Assembly: GCA_001513145.1 (NCBI GenBank)
Contig: LFSP01000010.1
Coordinates: 1-41,684, forward strand
Reading direction: 5' to 3'
Length of the DNA stretch: 41,684 nt
Source: Clostridia bacterium DTU025
Lineage (GTDB): Bacteria > Bacillota > DTU025
The notes below the pieces were generated by a model. That model was not told the origin of the DNA. It did no database searches and was given only the letters and a program-made list of their open reading frames with translations. The position numbers were made by a program, and so were the translations under genes. Positions 17,921-27,115 of this stretch are shown one piece after another (position 1 is the stretch's first letter; each line of letters opens with the position of its first letter).

Positions 17921-19174
17921 GTGCGCCTCATGCGCCTGCTACACGACTTATACATAGCACTCCTCATAGCAGCATCCGCAGCCCTGATCGCGCAAACGTC
18001 CACATGGGCGGTGCCTCTTCCCACCGCCATCGTGTGCGTCGGAATGCTCTGGATTTCGTCGCTATCAGTCATCAACTTGAGGCGCACCGTGGTGGTGATG
18101 GTTTTCCCTGTGGTGTTTGTGCTCCTGATGAAGTACGATCCCGGCTCCGCCGCCCTGGTGGCAGCTCTGGGGAGCATGAGCGCCCAGGAGTTCCGCATAA
18201 TGCAGGAGAACAACCCTCCCCTCGGGGCGCTGCTGAAGTTCATCGGCAACAGGGCCGTAACCGCCTTGAGCGCGTTCGCCGCATGGGGTGCGTTCAAACT
18301 AGTCTACCCCCATGATCCGTTGAACTTCGGCGACCCTGTCTTCCTCCTGGCCTCCGCTGCTGCAGGGATGACGTGGGTCATCACGTCCGGCCTCATAGTG
18401 AACCTCCAGATTGTGCTTTCCCGGCCGTCCTTCAGGCTGAGGCTGGAGCCAAGCATCGTGTTCGGGTCAGTGTACTCCACGCTACCGTCGGTGGTGATGG
18501 GGCTGATGGGGGCGGCCATGTACGAGCTGGGCGGCCTTCTCCCATTCGCCGTCACCCAGGCGTTCTTCATCTACAATAAGCACTACACCCATTGGGCGAT
18601 GGTCCAGAAGGAGAACGCGGAACAGATCAACCTCGCCCTCGCCCGCATTATCGACTCGAAAGACCACTACACCGCCGGCCACTCGGAGCGCGTGGCGGAG
18701 CTGGCTCGCAGGCTCGCCGAGCACTGCAGGCTGCCCAGGGCCGATGTGGAGCGGCTCGAGTACATCGCGCGTTTGCACGACCTCGGGAAGATCAACGTGC
18801 CCAACGAGATACTGACGAAGCCGTCGGCGCTGACGCCGTCGGAGTTCGATGCCGTGAAGATGCACAGCGAGTGGGGAGCTGAGCTCATCCGCGGCATGGA
18901 CAAGATCTACAGCGAGCGCGATTACCGTGCCATCCTGGAGCATCACGAGAGGTACGACGGCGCAGGATATCCTCTGGGGAAGAAGGGCACCGAGATCTCG
19001 CTATGGGCAAGGATACTGTGCATCTGCGATGCGTGGGACGCCATGACCAGCGAGCGAGTGTACCGTCCTGCGTTGCCCGAGGCGGAGGCCATCGAAGAGC
19101 TCCGGAGGAACGCCGGCGCGCAGTTCGATCCGGAGCTGGTCGAGATCTTCATCAACAAAGTCCTGAGCGAGTGA
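17921..19174 (+). CDS. Membrane-anchored HD-GYP domain phosphodiesterase
   Basis: 417 aa. The N-terminal ~220 residues hold about six hydrophobic segments (LYIALLIAASAALIAQT, TAIVCVGMLWISSLSVINL, VVVMVFPVVFVLLM, and LPSVVMGLMGAAMYELGGLL), forming a membrane sensor without a known extracellular domain. The HD-GYP domain follows from about 238: HYTAGHSERVAELARRLAEH, HDLGKINVP with the HD pair at 286-287, and HHERYDGAGYP at 341-351, so metal ligands and the GYP loop are intact. The family hydrolyses cyclic di-GMP or related dinucleotides. GTG at 17921 has GGAGGTGG 6 nt upstream. The stop overlaps the next gene by one base. A tiny peptide gene lies just upstream. Confidence 0.93.
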   Translation: MRLMRLLHDLYIALLIAASAALIAQTSTWAVPLPTAIVCVGMLWISSLSVINLRRTVVVMVFPVVFVLLMKYDPGSAALVAALGSMSAQEFRIMQENNPPLGALLKFIGNRAVTALSAFAAWGAFKLVYPHDPLNFGDPVFLLASAAAGMTWVITSGLIVNLQIVLSRPSFRLRLEPSIVFGSVYSTLPSVVMGLMGAAMYELGGLLPFAVTQAFFIYNKHYTHWAMVQKENAEQINLALARIIDSKDHYTAGHSERVAELARRLAEHCRLPRADVERLEYIARLHDLGKINVPNEILTKPSALTPSEFDAVKMHSEWGAELIRGMDKIYSERDYRAILEHHERYDGAGYPLGKKGTEISLWARILCICDAWDAMTSERVYRPALPEAEAIEELRRNAGAQFDPELVEIFINKVLSE

Positions 19175-20823
19175 TGCAGATGGCGAGAGATATGGTTTTC
19201 GGGCTCCTTGGGGGCCTTGGTCTTTTCTTGTACGGCATGACGCTGCTGGGTGAGGGGCTGCGCCGGGCGGCGGGGGACAGGATAAGAAGCGTGCTGTCGG
19301 CTCTCACGTCGACGCTGCTTAGGGGCGTTGTGGTTGGAGCCGCCGTCACAGCCGTCATCCAGAGCAGCAGCGCCACCACGGTCATGCTAGTGGGCTTCGT
19401 CAACGCAGGCCTGATGACGCTGCGCCAGGCCATCGGCGTGATAATGGGGGCCAACATAGGCACCACCGTCACCGCGCAGCTCATAGCGTTCGACCTGGCA
19501 GACTACGCACTTCCCGCCATAGGCCTGGGTTTTCTCGTTGTCATGGCGTCAAGGCGGCGTATGTGGAAAAACGCAGGCGAAGTGCTGCTCGGCTTCGGTC
19601 TGCTCTTCCTGGGCCTTTCGGTGATGAGCGGCGCCGTGGTGCCGCTGAGGCACAGCCCTGCCTTCGCCCAGGCCATGCACACCTTTGGGAGGAACCCGGT
19701 GCTGGGAGTGATTCTAGGGCTAGTGATGACTGTGGTCATCCAGAGCAGCTCCGCGACGGTGGGCATCCTCATGGCCGTGGCGGCTGCCTCGCCTGACGTG
19801 ATAACCCTGAACGTGGCGATCCCGATGCTGTTCGGCAACAACATCGGGACGTGTGTCACTGCAATACTGGCGTCAGTGGGGGCGAACCGCACCGCCAAGC
19901 GCACGGCCGTGGTGCACCTTCTCTTCAATGTGCTGGGCGCTGCCATCTTCATCATCTTGCTCGGGCCTTTCGCGCGGGCCATCGCCGCGATGTCGCCCGG
20001 CGCGCACATCCAGCGCCAGATCGCCAACGCCCACACCCTGTTCAACGTTGCCACCACCCTGGTTCTGTTTCCCAGCGCAGGACTGCTTGAGAGGCTGGCC
20101 ACCAGGCTTGTCCCTGGTGCGGACATCATCGAGGAGGCGGCTCCGAGGTATCTGGACTGGCACGTCCTGGGCACGCCTGGCGTCGCGCTTGACCTGGCCG
20201 TGAAGGAGCTGGCTCGCCTAGCCGAGATAGCCCAGAAGATGTTGTCGTACGCGCGTCGCTCATTCCTCGAGCCGTTTTCCCGCGAGCTCGACCGTGAGCT
20301 CGCGTCCATGGAGGAGATCGTCGACAGGGTGAGCCGCCAGGTGGCACTGTACTTGTCGCAGATGGTGTCCTCCGGAAGACTCACCCAGGCTCAATCTCAG
20401 CGTCTCGCAGGGCTCATGCACGTGGCCGGGGATGTGGAGCGCATCGCCGACTGCGCGGAGCAGCTGATGAAGTATGCGTACGAGCGGTCTGAAGAGAGGA
20501 TACCCCTGTCAGATGTGGCCCTGGAAGAGATCAAGCAGGTGTTCGAGATGGCGGAGGGTATGGTAGCCACCGGGATCGTGGCTCTCGGAGAGCACAACCC
20601 CGACGCTGCCATGGAAGTGTATAATGTACATCCGGAGCTTGACGCGCTCACCGAATCCCTCCGTAACAACCACATCGCCAGGCTCAACGAGGGCGTCTGC
20701 GTGCCACCTGCAGGCGTGATCTTCGTGGAGATCATGAACACCCTGGAGCGAGTGGGCGATCTTGCGGTGAACCTGGCCGATGCGGTTATGGGCAGGAAGA
20801 GCCCGAGGGTGGAGGGGGACTAG
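19174..20823 (+). CDS. Na/Pi cotransporter family protein with PhoU-like tail
   Basis: 549 aa. The two inverted-repeat signatures of the NaPi-II family are present: VIQSSSATTVMLVG (QSSS from residue 63) and VIQSSSATVGILMA (from 190), each followed by an asparagine-rich motif (GANIGTTVTA and GNNIGTCVTA). About nine membrane segments reach residue ~310. The C-terminal ~200 residues (LARLAEIAQKMLSYARRSFL, VAGDVERIADCAEQLMKYAY, EIMNTLERVGDLAVNLADAV) are a PhoU-like helical domain. The function is sodium-coupled phosphate transport or regulation by inference from the family. The ATG at 19174 overlaps the TGA of the HD-GYP gene (TGATG); ATG 19180 is an alternative. Confidence 0.93.
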   Translation: MQMARDMVFGLLGGLGLFLYGMTLLGEGLRRAAGDRIRSVLSALTSTLLRGVVVGAAVTAVIQSSSATTVMLVGFVNAGLMTLRQAIGVIMGANIGTTVTAQLIAFDLADYALPAIGLGFLVVMASRRRMWKNAGEVLLGFGLLFLGLSVMSGAVVPLRHSPAFAQAMHTFGRNPVLGVILGLVMTVVIQSSSATVGILMAVAAASPDVITLNVAIPMLFGNNIGTCVTAILASVGANRTAKRTAVVHLLFNVLGAAIFIILLGPFARAIAAMSPGAHIQRQIANAHTLFNVATTLVLFPSAGLLERLATRLVPGADIIEEAAPRYLDWHVLGTPGVALDLAVKELARLAEIAQKMLSYARRSFLEPFSRELDRELASMEEIVDRVSRQVALYLSQMVSSGRLTQAQSQRLAGLMHVAGDVERIADCAEQLMKYAYERSEERIPLSDVALEEIKQVFEMAEGMVATGIVALGEHNPDAAMEVYNVHPELDALTESLRNNHIARLNEGVCVPPAGVIFVEIMNTLERVGDLAVNLADAVMGRKSPRVEGD

Positions 20824-20855
20824 AGCGGGTCGCTGGAAGGAGAACGTACGCGCGT

Positions 20856-22256
20856 ATGCAGACTAGAGGCATAACCGACTTCACCACGGGAAGCATTCCA
20901 CGCCATCTCATCAGGTTCGCCATGCCGATGTTCCTCGGCAACCTGCTGCAAGCCGCATACAACACGGTGGACAGTATCTGGGTGGGCAGGTTCCTAGGGC
21001 CCGATTCCCTTGCCGCGGTGTCGGTGGGGTTTCCCATAATATTCGCCCTCGTGGCGCTGGTGGCGGGCCTCACCATGGCCACCACCACTCTCGTGTCGCA
21101 GTACTACGGGGCGAAGGACAATCAGATGGTGAGCCTCACGATAGCCAACTCCATGACCGTGATGACTGCAGCCGGCATCGTCCTGGCTGTCCTCGGATAC
21201 CTGGTGCGCTGGCCCATGCTACGGCTGCTCAGGGCGCCGGTGAACATCATGGATGAGGCAGCGACGTACCTGGGGATCTACATGCTTGGCCTCATACCTA
21301 CGCTCATCTACAACGTCAGCAGCGCGATACTGCGCGGGCTCGGCGACTCGCGCTCGCCCATGACGTTCCTGGCAGCAGCCACGCTCACCAACATAGTGCT
21401 TGACCCGCTGATGATCTTCGGCATCGGTCCGTTCCCGTCCATGGGGGTGGCCGGCGCGGCGTGGGCGACGGTGATAAGCCAGACGCTCTCTGCGGTACTG
21501 GCCGTGCAGCACATGCTTGGAAAGCTAGGCGTGGCCAGCCATCTGAGGGACCTGGTGAGGTTCGACGGCAAGCTCACCGCCACCACCGTCAGGATCGGCC
21601 TGCCCGCAGGCGCCCAGCAGATGCTGGTGTCGCTTGGCATGATGGCGGTGATGTCCACGGTGAACTCCTTTGGCAGCGTGGTGGTGGCCGGGGCGGGTGC
21701 AGGTTCCAGGATCGAACAGTTCGCTTTCATGCCGTCGATGAGCGTGAGCCTGGCGGTTACCGCGCTGGTCGGTCAGAACATAGGGGCTAACAGGTACGAG
21801 AGGGTGCCGCTGATCGTCAGGTGGGCGCTGATCTTGGGTTGCTCCATAGCGGCTGTGGCGGCGGCTGTGGCTCAGTTGGTGCCGAAAGTTGTGTTGTCGG
21901 TGTTCACTGACGATGCGGCGGTGCTGGCTGCCGGTGCTGGTTACCTCAGGTGGCTTAGCATGGCGTGGGTGCCGTTTGCGGCCAACTTCGTGTTCATGGG
22001 CGTGCTGCGCGGCGCCGGCGATACCCTCCCTACGCTGTTCATCACCTTGGCGGGCCTGTGGGCGGTGCGCGTGCCGCTGGTGAAGGTGCTGGCCCGCACG
22101 GATCTGGGTGCCGTAGGAGTGTGGATCGGCATGGCGTCGAGCCCGGTGTTCAGCGTCATCGCCAGCTACGCGTACTACCGGTCGGGCAGATGGCGCCGGC
22201 GCAGGCTGGTGCCGGAGGAGCGTCCGCCGCAGGGCGGCACGATACCGGAGAATTGA
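20856..22256 (+). CDS. MATE family efflux transporter
   Basis: 466-aa inner-membrane protein with about twelve hydrophobic segments in two halves. It opens MQTRGITDFTTGSIPRHLIR, then MFLGNLLQAAYNTVDSIWVG, the classical first MatE helix. The second half repeats the pattern (IGLPAGAQQMLVSLGMMAVM, then LVGQNIGANRYERVPL). The family exports drugs or metabolites with Na or proton antiport; the substrate is unknown. GGAAGGAGAA lies 11 nt before the ATG, somewhat far. It is 32 bp after the Na/Pi gene and 17 bp before pepF. Confidence 0.95.
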   Translation: MQTRGITDFTTGSIPRHLIRFAMPMFLGNLLQAAYNTVDSIWVGRFLGPDSLAAVSVGFPIIFALVALVAGLTMATTTLVSQYYGAKDNQMVSLTIANSMTVMTAAGIVLAVLGYLVRWPMLRLLRAPVNIMDEAATYLGIYMLGLIPTLIYNVSSAILRGLGDSRSPMTFLAAATLTNIVLDPLMIFGIGPFPSMGVAGAAWATVISQTLSAVLAVQHMLGKLGVASHLRDLVRFDGKLTATTVRIGLPAGAQQMLVSLGMMAVMSTVNSFGSVVVAGAGAGSRIEQFAFMPSMSVSLAVTALVGQNIGANRYERVPLIVRWALILGCSIAAVAAAVAQLVPKVVLSVFTDDAAVLAAGAGYLRWLSMAWVPFAANFVFMGVLRGAGDTLPTLFITLAGLWAVRVPLVKVLARTDLGAVGVWIGMASSPVFSVIASYAYYRSGRWRRRRLVPEERPPQGGTIPEN

Positions 22257-22273
22257 AGGAGGATGGTGCGCCA

Positions 22274-24088
22274 ATGTCGGAAGCGCGTTCCGCGTCGGCA
22301 CTGCCTGGCCGCGCCGACGTTCCGGATCACCTCAAGTGGAGACTGGAAGATATCTACGCCACAGACGAGGCGTGGGAGGCCGACATGGCCAGGGCGGCGG
22401 AGACCATTCCGAAGCTTGTGGCCATGTCAGGGACTCTGGGCCAGAGCGCCCATAGGCTCTTCGAAGCCCTTTCGCTCCGCGACCAGCTGGCCGAGCTGGT
22501 GGAGAAGCTGTACACGTACAGCAGGATGAGACGCGACGAGGACAACGCCAACCCCAAGTACCAGGCCATGGCGGACCGGGCGACCAGCCTGGCGGTGCAG
22601 GCGCAGTCTGCGGCGGCGTTCTTCGAGCCCGAGGTGCTGGAGATCCCAGAGGACGTTCTCGATGGCTACATGTCGGAGCTTCCTCAGCTGGGCGTCTACA
22701 GGCATGACCTGCATGACATAACGCGGAGGCGGCCGCACACGCTGTCAGCTGCCGAGGAACGGATAGTGGCCATGGCCAACGAGGTGGGCGCCAGCGTCCG
22801 GTCGGTATTCACCATGTTGAACAACGCGGACATCACCTTCCCCAGCATAGAGGATGAGCACGGCAACAAGGTGGAGGTCACGAAGGGCCGGTACCTGGCG
22901 CTCGTGGAGAGCAGGGACAGGAGGGTGAGGAAGGACGCGTTCACCGCGCTGTACTCGTCATATAGATCGCTGGCGAACACCATCGCCGCGTGCTACGCTG
23001 CGTCGGTGAAGGACGACGCGTTCGTGGCGAGGGTGAGAAGGTACCCGGATTCCATAACGGCAGCCCTTGATCGGTTCAACATCCCGGTGGCGGTGTACGA
23101 CAACCTGGTGAAGGCCGTCAGGGACAACCTGCACCTTATGCACAGGTACGTGTCGCTCAGGAAGCGGGCGCTGGGCGTGGACGAGCTGCACATGTACGAC
23201 GTGTATGTGCCCATCGTGCCCGAGGTGGACTGGAAGGTCAGCTACGAGAAGGCCAAGGCGGCGGTGGTGGAGGGTCTCGCCCCGCTGGGCGAGGACTACA
23301 TCGGCGAGATGGTGAAGGGGCTCGACTCCGGCTGGGTGGACGTGGTGGAGAGCCGCGGTAAGACCTCCGGCGCGTACTCGTGGGGCGTGTACGACGCCCA
23401 CCCTTACGTGCTGCTCAACTGGAACGACACCTTCAATGACATGTTCACCCTCGCGCACGAGCTGGGCCACGCGATGCACTTCTACTACTCATGGAAGACC
23501 CAGCCTTTCGTGTACGCTGACACCCCCATCTTCGTGGCTGAAGTGGCGTCCACCGTCAACGAGGTGCTCTTGCTCAAGCACCTGCTGAAGACCATTGAGG
23601 ACAGGCGGCGCAGGATGTACCTGCTCAACTACTTCCTAGAGTCGTTCAGGGGTACGGTGTTCAGGCAGACGATGTTCGCCGAGTTCGAGCGGCGCGCCCA
23701 CGAGATGCACGAGGCTGGCATGGCGCTTACGCCGGAATCGCTCAGCGAGATGTACCGACAGCTGAACGTGGATTACTTTGGGCCCGAGATGGTGATCGAC
23801 GACGAGATATCCGTGGAGTGGGCGAGGATACCCCATTTCTACACGGCGTACTACGTGTACCAGTACGCCACAGGGTTCTCGGCGGCGGTGGCCATCGCCG
23901 ACGCGCTGATCAGCGAGGGTAGACAGGCGCAGGAGAGGTACATAAGCTTCCTCAAGGGAGGCAGCAGCGATTACCCGCTGGAGTTGCTGAAGCGCGCCGG
24001 CGTGGATATGACCACTCCGAACCCAATGCTGAGAGCGCTTAGGGTGTTTGAAGATACCTTGGAAGAGCTGGCGAGACTTCTCGGGTAG
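22274..24088 (+). CDS. pepF: Oligoendopeptidase F (M3B family)
   Basis: 604-aa cytosolic zinc oligopeptidase that cleaves short peptides. The zinc-binding HELGH is at 395-399 within FTLAHELGHAMHFYYSWKTQ, with the third ligand expected in EVASTVNEVLLLKHLL. The N-terminal oligopeptidase F domain (LSLRDQLAELVEKLYTYSRM) and the C-terminal YYVYQYATGFSAAVAIAD are family hallmarks. AAGGAGGA lies 10 nt before the ATG at 22274; the open frame further upstream only overlaps the MATE gene. It closes the HD-GYP, Na/Pi, MATE run of tightly packed genes. Confidence 0.96.
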   Translation: MSEARSASALPGRADVPDHLKWRLEDIYATDEAWEADMARAAETIPKLVAMSGTLGQSAHRLFEALSLRDQLAELVEKLYTYSRMRRDEDNANPKYQAMADRATSLAVQAQSAAAFFEPEVLEIPEDVLDGYMSELPQLGVYRHDLHDITRRRPHTLSAAEERIVAMANEVGASVRSVFTMLNNADITFPSIEDEHGNKVEVTKGRYLALVESRDRRVRKDAFTALYSSYRSLANTIAACYAASVKDDAFVARVRRYPDSITAALDRFNIPVAVYDNLVKAVRDNLHLMHRYVSLRKRALGVDELHMYDVYVPIVPEVDWKVSYEKAKAAVVEGLAPLGEDYIGEMVKGLDSGWVDVVESRGKTSGAYSWGVYDAHPYVLLNWNDTFNDMFTLAHELGHAMHFYYSWKTQPFVYADTPIFVAEVASTVNEVLLLKHLLKTIEDRRRRMYLLNYFLESFRGTVFRQTMFAEFERRAHEMHEAGMALTPESLSEMYRQLNVDYFGPEMVIDDEISVEWARIPHFYTAYYVYQYATGFSAAVAIADALISEGRQAQERYISFLKGGSSDYPLELLKRAGVDMTTPNPMLRALRVFEDTLEELARLLG

Positions 24089-24115
24089 CGACTGGCGGAA
24101 GCTGGGAGTGGCTTG

Positions 24116-24145
24116 TTTACAGGCCTGAAGCGTATGCTGTATCAT
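24116..24145 (+). promoter_or_regulatory. Candidate promoter of the pullulanase operon
   Basis: TTTACA (24116-24121), an 18-bp spacer and TATCAT (24140-24145) lie in the 114-bp gap between pepF and the pullulanase gene, about 58 bp before the start codon. The spacer is one base longer than ideal and each box has one mismatch. Confidence 0.5.
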
Positions 24146-24202
24146 GACTGTACGCATCTATGATGCAGCTAGACAGGGTTTAGCGGAAGGTGGGTGCGAA
24201 AG

Positions 24203-26131
24203 ATGAGCATAGGAGCGCAGAGCGCGGCAGCCGTGGGTCAGAACGTTCTCGAGCTGTACTACCCCGGTGATGACCTCGGCGCCACTTACACTCCCAGCTC
24301 CACTTCATTCCGCGTGTTCTCCCCGTTGGCTTGCGGCGTTTCGGTGGTGGTGTACGAGTCGCCGGACGATACGGATGGCCGCGAGACGGCGATGCGCCCC
24401 ATAGGCGACGGGGTGTGGATGGCCGAGGCAAAGGGCGATCTGGCGGGGAAGGCCTACACGTACAGGGCAAGGCACGGCTCGACGGTGGTCGAGGCGGCGG
24501 ACCCGTATGCGAGGGCGCTGATCGCCAATGGTCGCAGGTCGGTGGTGGTGGACCTGGACTCGACGGATCCACCGGGATGGAAGGGTGACACGCGTCCGCC
24601 TTTCGACAGGGCGACGGACGCTGTGATATACGAGCTGCACGTGCGCGACTTTTCTATATTGCCTGAATCGGGGATACCTTTCGGCGGCAAGTACCTTGGT
24701 CTTGCGGCGAGGGGCGCCCTATGTGATGGGCAGCCTACAGGGCTTGACCACCTGGTGGAGCTCGGTGTCACCCATGTCCATCTCATGCCGGTGCAGGACT
24801 TCGCCTCGATAGACGAGAAGGACCCTTCGGCGTACAACTGGGGCTACGACCCGTACCACTACTTCGTGCCGGAGGGGTCGTACTCGCTGTTCCCTGACAG
24901 CCCCACCGCGCGCATCACCGAATTCAAGCGGATGGTTCAGGCACTGCACCGCGCCGGCCTGCGCGTGGTGATGGACGTTGTGTACAACCACACGTACACG
25001 GTGGCCGACAACCCGCTGAACATGATGGCTCCAGGCTACTACTATCGGACGTGCGCAGGGGGCAGGCTGGCCAACGGGTCGGGGTGCGGAAACGAGATCG
25101 CTACGGAACGGCCGATGGCCCGCAAGCTCATACTTGACTCGTTGCGATACTGGGTCGAGGAGTATCATGTGGACGGGTTCAGGTTCGATCTGATGGCGCT
25201 CATCGATGAGCATACGATGCGGCAAATAGCCGCTGAGCTGTGGGCGCTAGAGCCGAGCCTGCTTATCTACGGCGAGCCCTGGGCTGGAGGGCCTTCGGGG
25301 CTTGATCCGGCTAGGATGTTCACCGCGGGCAAGCAGAGGGGCACCGGGATAGCGGTGTTCAACGACGTGTTCCGCAACGCCGTGAAAGGCGACAACGACG
25401 GCACTGTGCCCGGGTTCGTTCAGGGTGCCAGCGGAGTGGAGTCGCAGGTTGCCCTGGGGGTTGTGGGGGGCATCAACTACAACTCCGTTCTGTGCGGGCA
25501 CGCCGAGTCGCCCGCGGAGACGGTGAACTACGTCTCGTGCCACGACAACCTGACCCTGTGGGATAAGATGGGCAAGACGTGCCCCGAGGACAGCAGGTTG
25601 ACGAGGGTGCGCATGGCTATGCTGGCTCACGCCATGGTGCTGACGAGCCAGGGCATACCCTTCATGGAGGGCGGAGCTGAGATGCTCCGTACCAAAGGAG
25701 GGGACTGCAACAGTTACAGGTCGGGGGATGCGGTCAACGCCTTCAACTGGCGGCGCAAGGCCAAGTACAGGCATGTGTTCGACTATGTGAAGGGGCTGAT
25801 CAGGCTCCGGAAGGAGCATCCGGCCTTCAGGATGTCCAGCGCTGACCAGGTACGCGCGGCCCTGAGTTTCCTTCGGGTTGAGCCCGGCCTTGTGGCTTTC
25901 AGGATAGACGGCCGGATCGCCGGCGACACCTGGGATGACATCGTGGTGATATACAACGCCCGTCGCCATGGCGTGAACGTGGAGCTTCCTGGCATGAGGC
26001 GCTGGGAGGTGGTGGTGGGGGATCAGATGGCTGGCACTGAACCCCTGGATCCCGCGGCTTTCACGGTGGCCGGTGCCGAAGGATCGGCAGTGTTCGTACC
26101 GGCCCTCAGCGCCATGGTGATGCATTCCTGA
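24203..26131 (+). CDS. pulA: Type I pullulanase (glycogen/maltodextrin debranching enzyme)
   Basis: 642-aa glycoside hydrolase family 13 enzyme that cleaves alpha-1,6 branches. An N-terminal carbohydrate-binding (CBM48-like) domain spans about 1-130 (STSFRVFSPLACGVSVVVYE). YNWGYDP, the type I pullulanase signature, is at 211-217. The catalytic core has DVVYNHTY, DGFRFDLM with the nucleophile Asp329, YGEPWAGG with the acid Glu358, and SCHDN with Asp448. There is no signal peptide, so it acts on intracellular glucans. The ATG at 24203 is preferred because GGAAGGTGG lies 9 nt upstream; a GTG at 24194 abuts that site. It heads a four-gene run with 16-, 23- and 11-bp gaps. Confidence 0.95.
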   Translation: MSIGAQSAAAVGQNVLELYYPGDDLGATYTPSSTSFRVFSPLACGVSVVVYESPDDTDGRETAMRPIGDGVWMAEAKGDLAGKAYTYRARHGSTVVEAADPYARALIANGRRSVVVDLDSTDPPGWKGDTRPPFDRATDAVIYELHVRDFSILPESGIPFGGKYLGLAARGALCDGQPTGLDHLVELGVTHVHLMPVQDFASIDEKDPSAYNWGYDPYHYFVPEGSYSLFPDSPTARITEFKRMVQALHRAGLRVVMDVVYNHTYTVADNPLNMMAPGYYYRTCAGGRLANGSGCGNEIATERPMARKLILDSLRYWVEEYHVDGFRFDLMALIDEHTMRQIAAELWALEPSLLIYGEPWAGGPSGLDPARMFTAGKQRGTGIAVFNDVFRNAVKGDNDGTVPGFVQGASGVESQVALGVVGGINYNSVLCGHAESPAETVNYVSCHDNLTLWDKMGKTCPEDSRLTRVRMAMLAHAMVLTSQGIPFMEGGAEMLRTKGGDCNSYRSGDAVNAFNWRRKAKYRHVFDYVKGLIRLRKEHPAFRMSSADQVRAALSFLRVEPGLVAFRIDGRIAGDTWDDIVVIYNARRHGVNVELPGMRRWEVVVGDQMAGTEPLDPAAFTVAGAEGSAVFVPALSAMVMHS

Positions 26132-26147
26132 CAAGGAGGGAGCGCGC

Positions 26148-27092
26148 ATGCCCGCCAACCTCACCCCGCAGTACCTGGAGGCGGAGGAGGCGTACAGGCG
26201 AGCTAAGACGCAACAGGAGAAGCTGGCTGCCCTCGAGGAGATGCTGCGGAGCATCCCGAAGCACAAGGGCACCGAGAAGATGCAGGCCGACATCAAGCGT
26301 CGCATCGCGAAGCTCAGAGATGAGGCCGCGAGGGCGGCCAAGAAAGGCAAGGCCGATCCGTACCGAGTGGAGAGGGAAGGGGCCGGCCAGGTGTTTGTGG
26401 TCGGCCCGCCGAACAGCGGCAAGTCGTCGGTGGTGGCTGCGCTGACCAGCGCCAAGGTGGTGGTGGCGGACTACCCCTTCGCCACCTCGGCCCCGGTTCC
26501 CGGCATGATGAAGCATGAGAACGTTCTCATCCAGCTGGTGGACACCCCGCCCATCACGCCTGACACGTTCCCGCCTGCCATGGCCGCTGCTCTGCGTGGG
26601 GGCGACGGACTCCTCGTTACCATCGATGCCTCCAGCGACGACTGCCTTGACATGCTTGAGGAGTGCGTCGGCCTCTTGCGGGAGGGCCGGGCCACCCGGG
26701 ACGGCCAGTTCCTGGACGTTCTCGCCACCAAAGTGGATTTGGCTGGAGCCGCAGGCAACGCCGAGCTGTTGGCGGAGGTCTTTCCTGACCTGCATATCCA
26801 GCCGGTGTCATCCCAGACCATGCAGGGAATGGACCTGCTGCCGCGGAACGTGTTTCTGAGGCTGGGAGTGATCAGGGTTTACTCCAAGCCCCCGGGCAGG
26901 CAGCCCGACCTTGAAGCTCCCTTCGTGCTGAAGGAAGGCAGCACGGTGGACGACTTGGCCAGAGCGATACATAAGGATCTTCACAGGAACATGAAGGCCG
27001 CCCGTGTGTGGGGCTCGGCTCGGTTTGACGGGCAGCCGGTGCCAAGGGATTACGTACTGGCCGACGGGGACATCGTGGAGTTCAGGACCTAG
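26148..27092 (+). CDS. DRG/Obg-like GTPase with C-terminal TGS domain
   Basis: 314-aa P-loop GTPase. An N-terminal basic coiled coil covers 1-75 (EKLAALEEMLRSIPKHKGTE, then IKRRIAKLRDEAARAAKKGK). The P-loop GPPNSGKSS is at 86-94, the switch I region has YPFATSAPVPG, the G3 motif is DTPP at 132-135 in place of DxxG, and G4 is TKVD at 194-197. The TGS domain lies at about 250-312 (LKEGSTVDDLARAIHKDL through VLADGDIVEFRT). The layout matches eukaryotic and archaeal DRG proteins, which act on ribosomes; this bacterial relative is uncharacterised as far as I know. It sits between the pullulanase and flavodoxin genes. Confidence 0.88.
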   Translation: MPANLTPQYLEAEEAYRRAKTQQEKLAALEEMLRSIPKHKGTEKMQADIKRRIAKLRDEAARAAKKGKADPYRVEREGAGQVFVVGPPNSGKSSVVAALTSAKVVVADYPFATSAPVPGMMKHENVLIQLVDTPPITPDTFPPAMAAALRGGDGLLVTIDASSDDCLDMLEECVGLLREGRATRDGQFLDVLATKVDLAGAAGNAELLAEVFPDLHIQPVSSQTMQGMDLLPRNVFLRLGVIRVYSKPPGRQPDLEAPFVLKEGSTVDDLARAIHKDLHRNMKAARVWGSARFDGQPVPRDYVLADGDIVEFRT

Positions 27093-27115
27093 CCACATGA
27101 AAAGGGGGTAATCCC

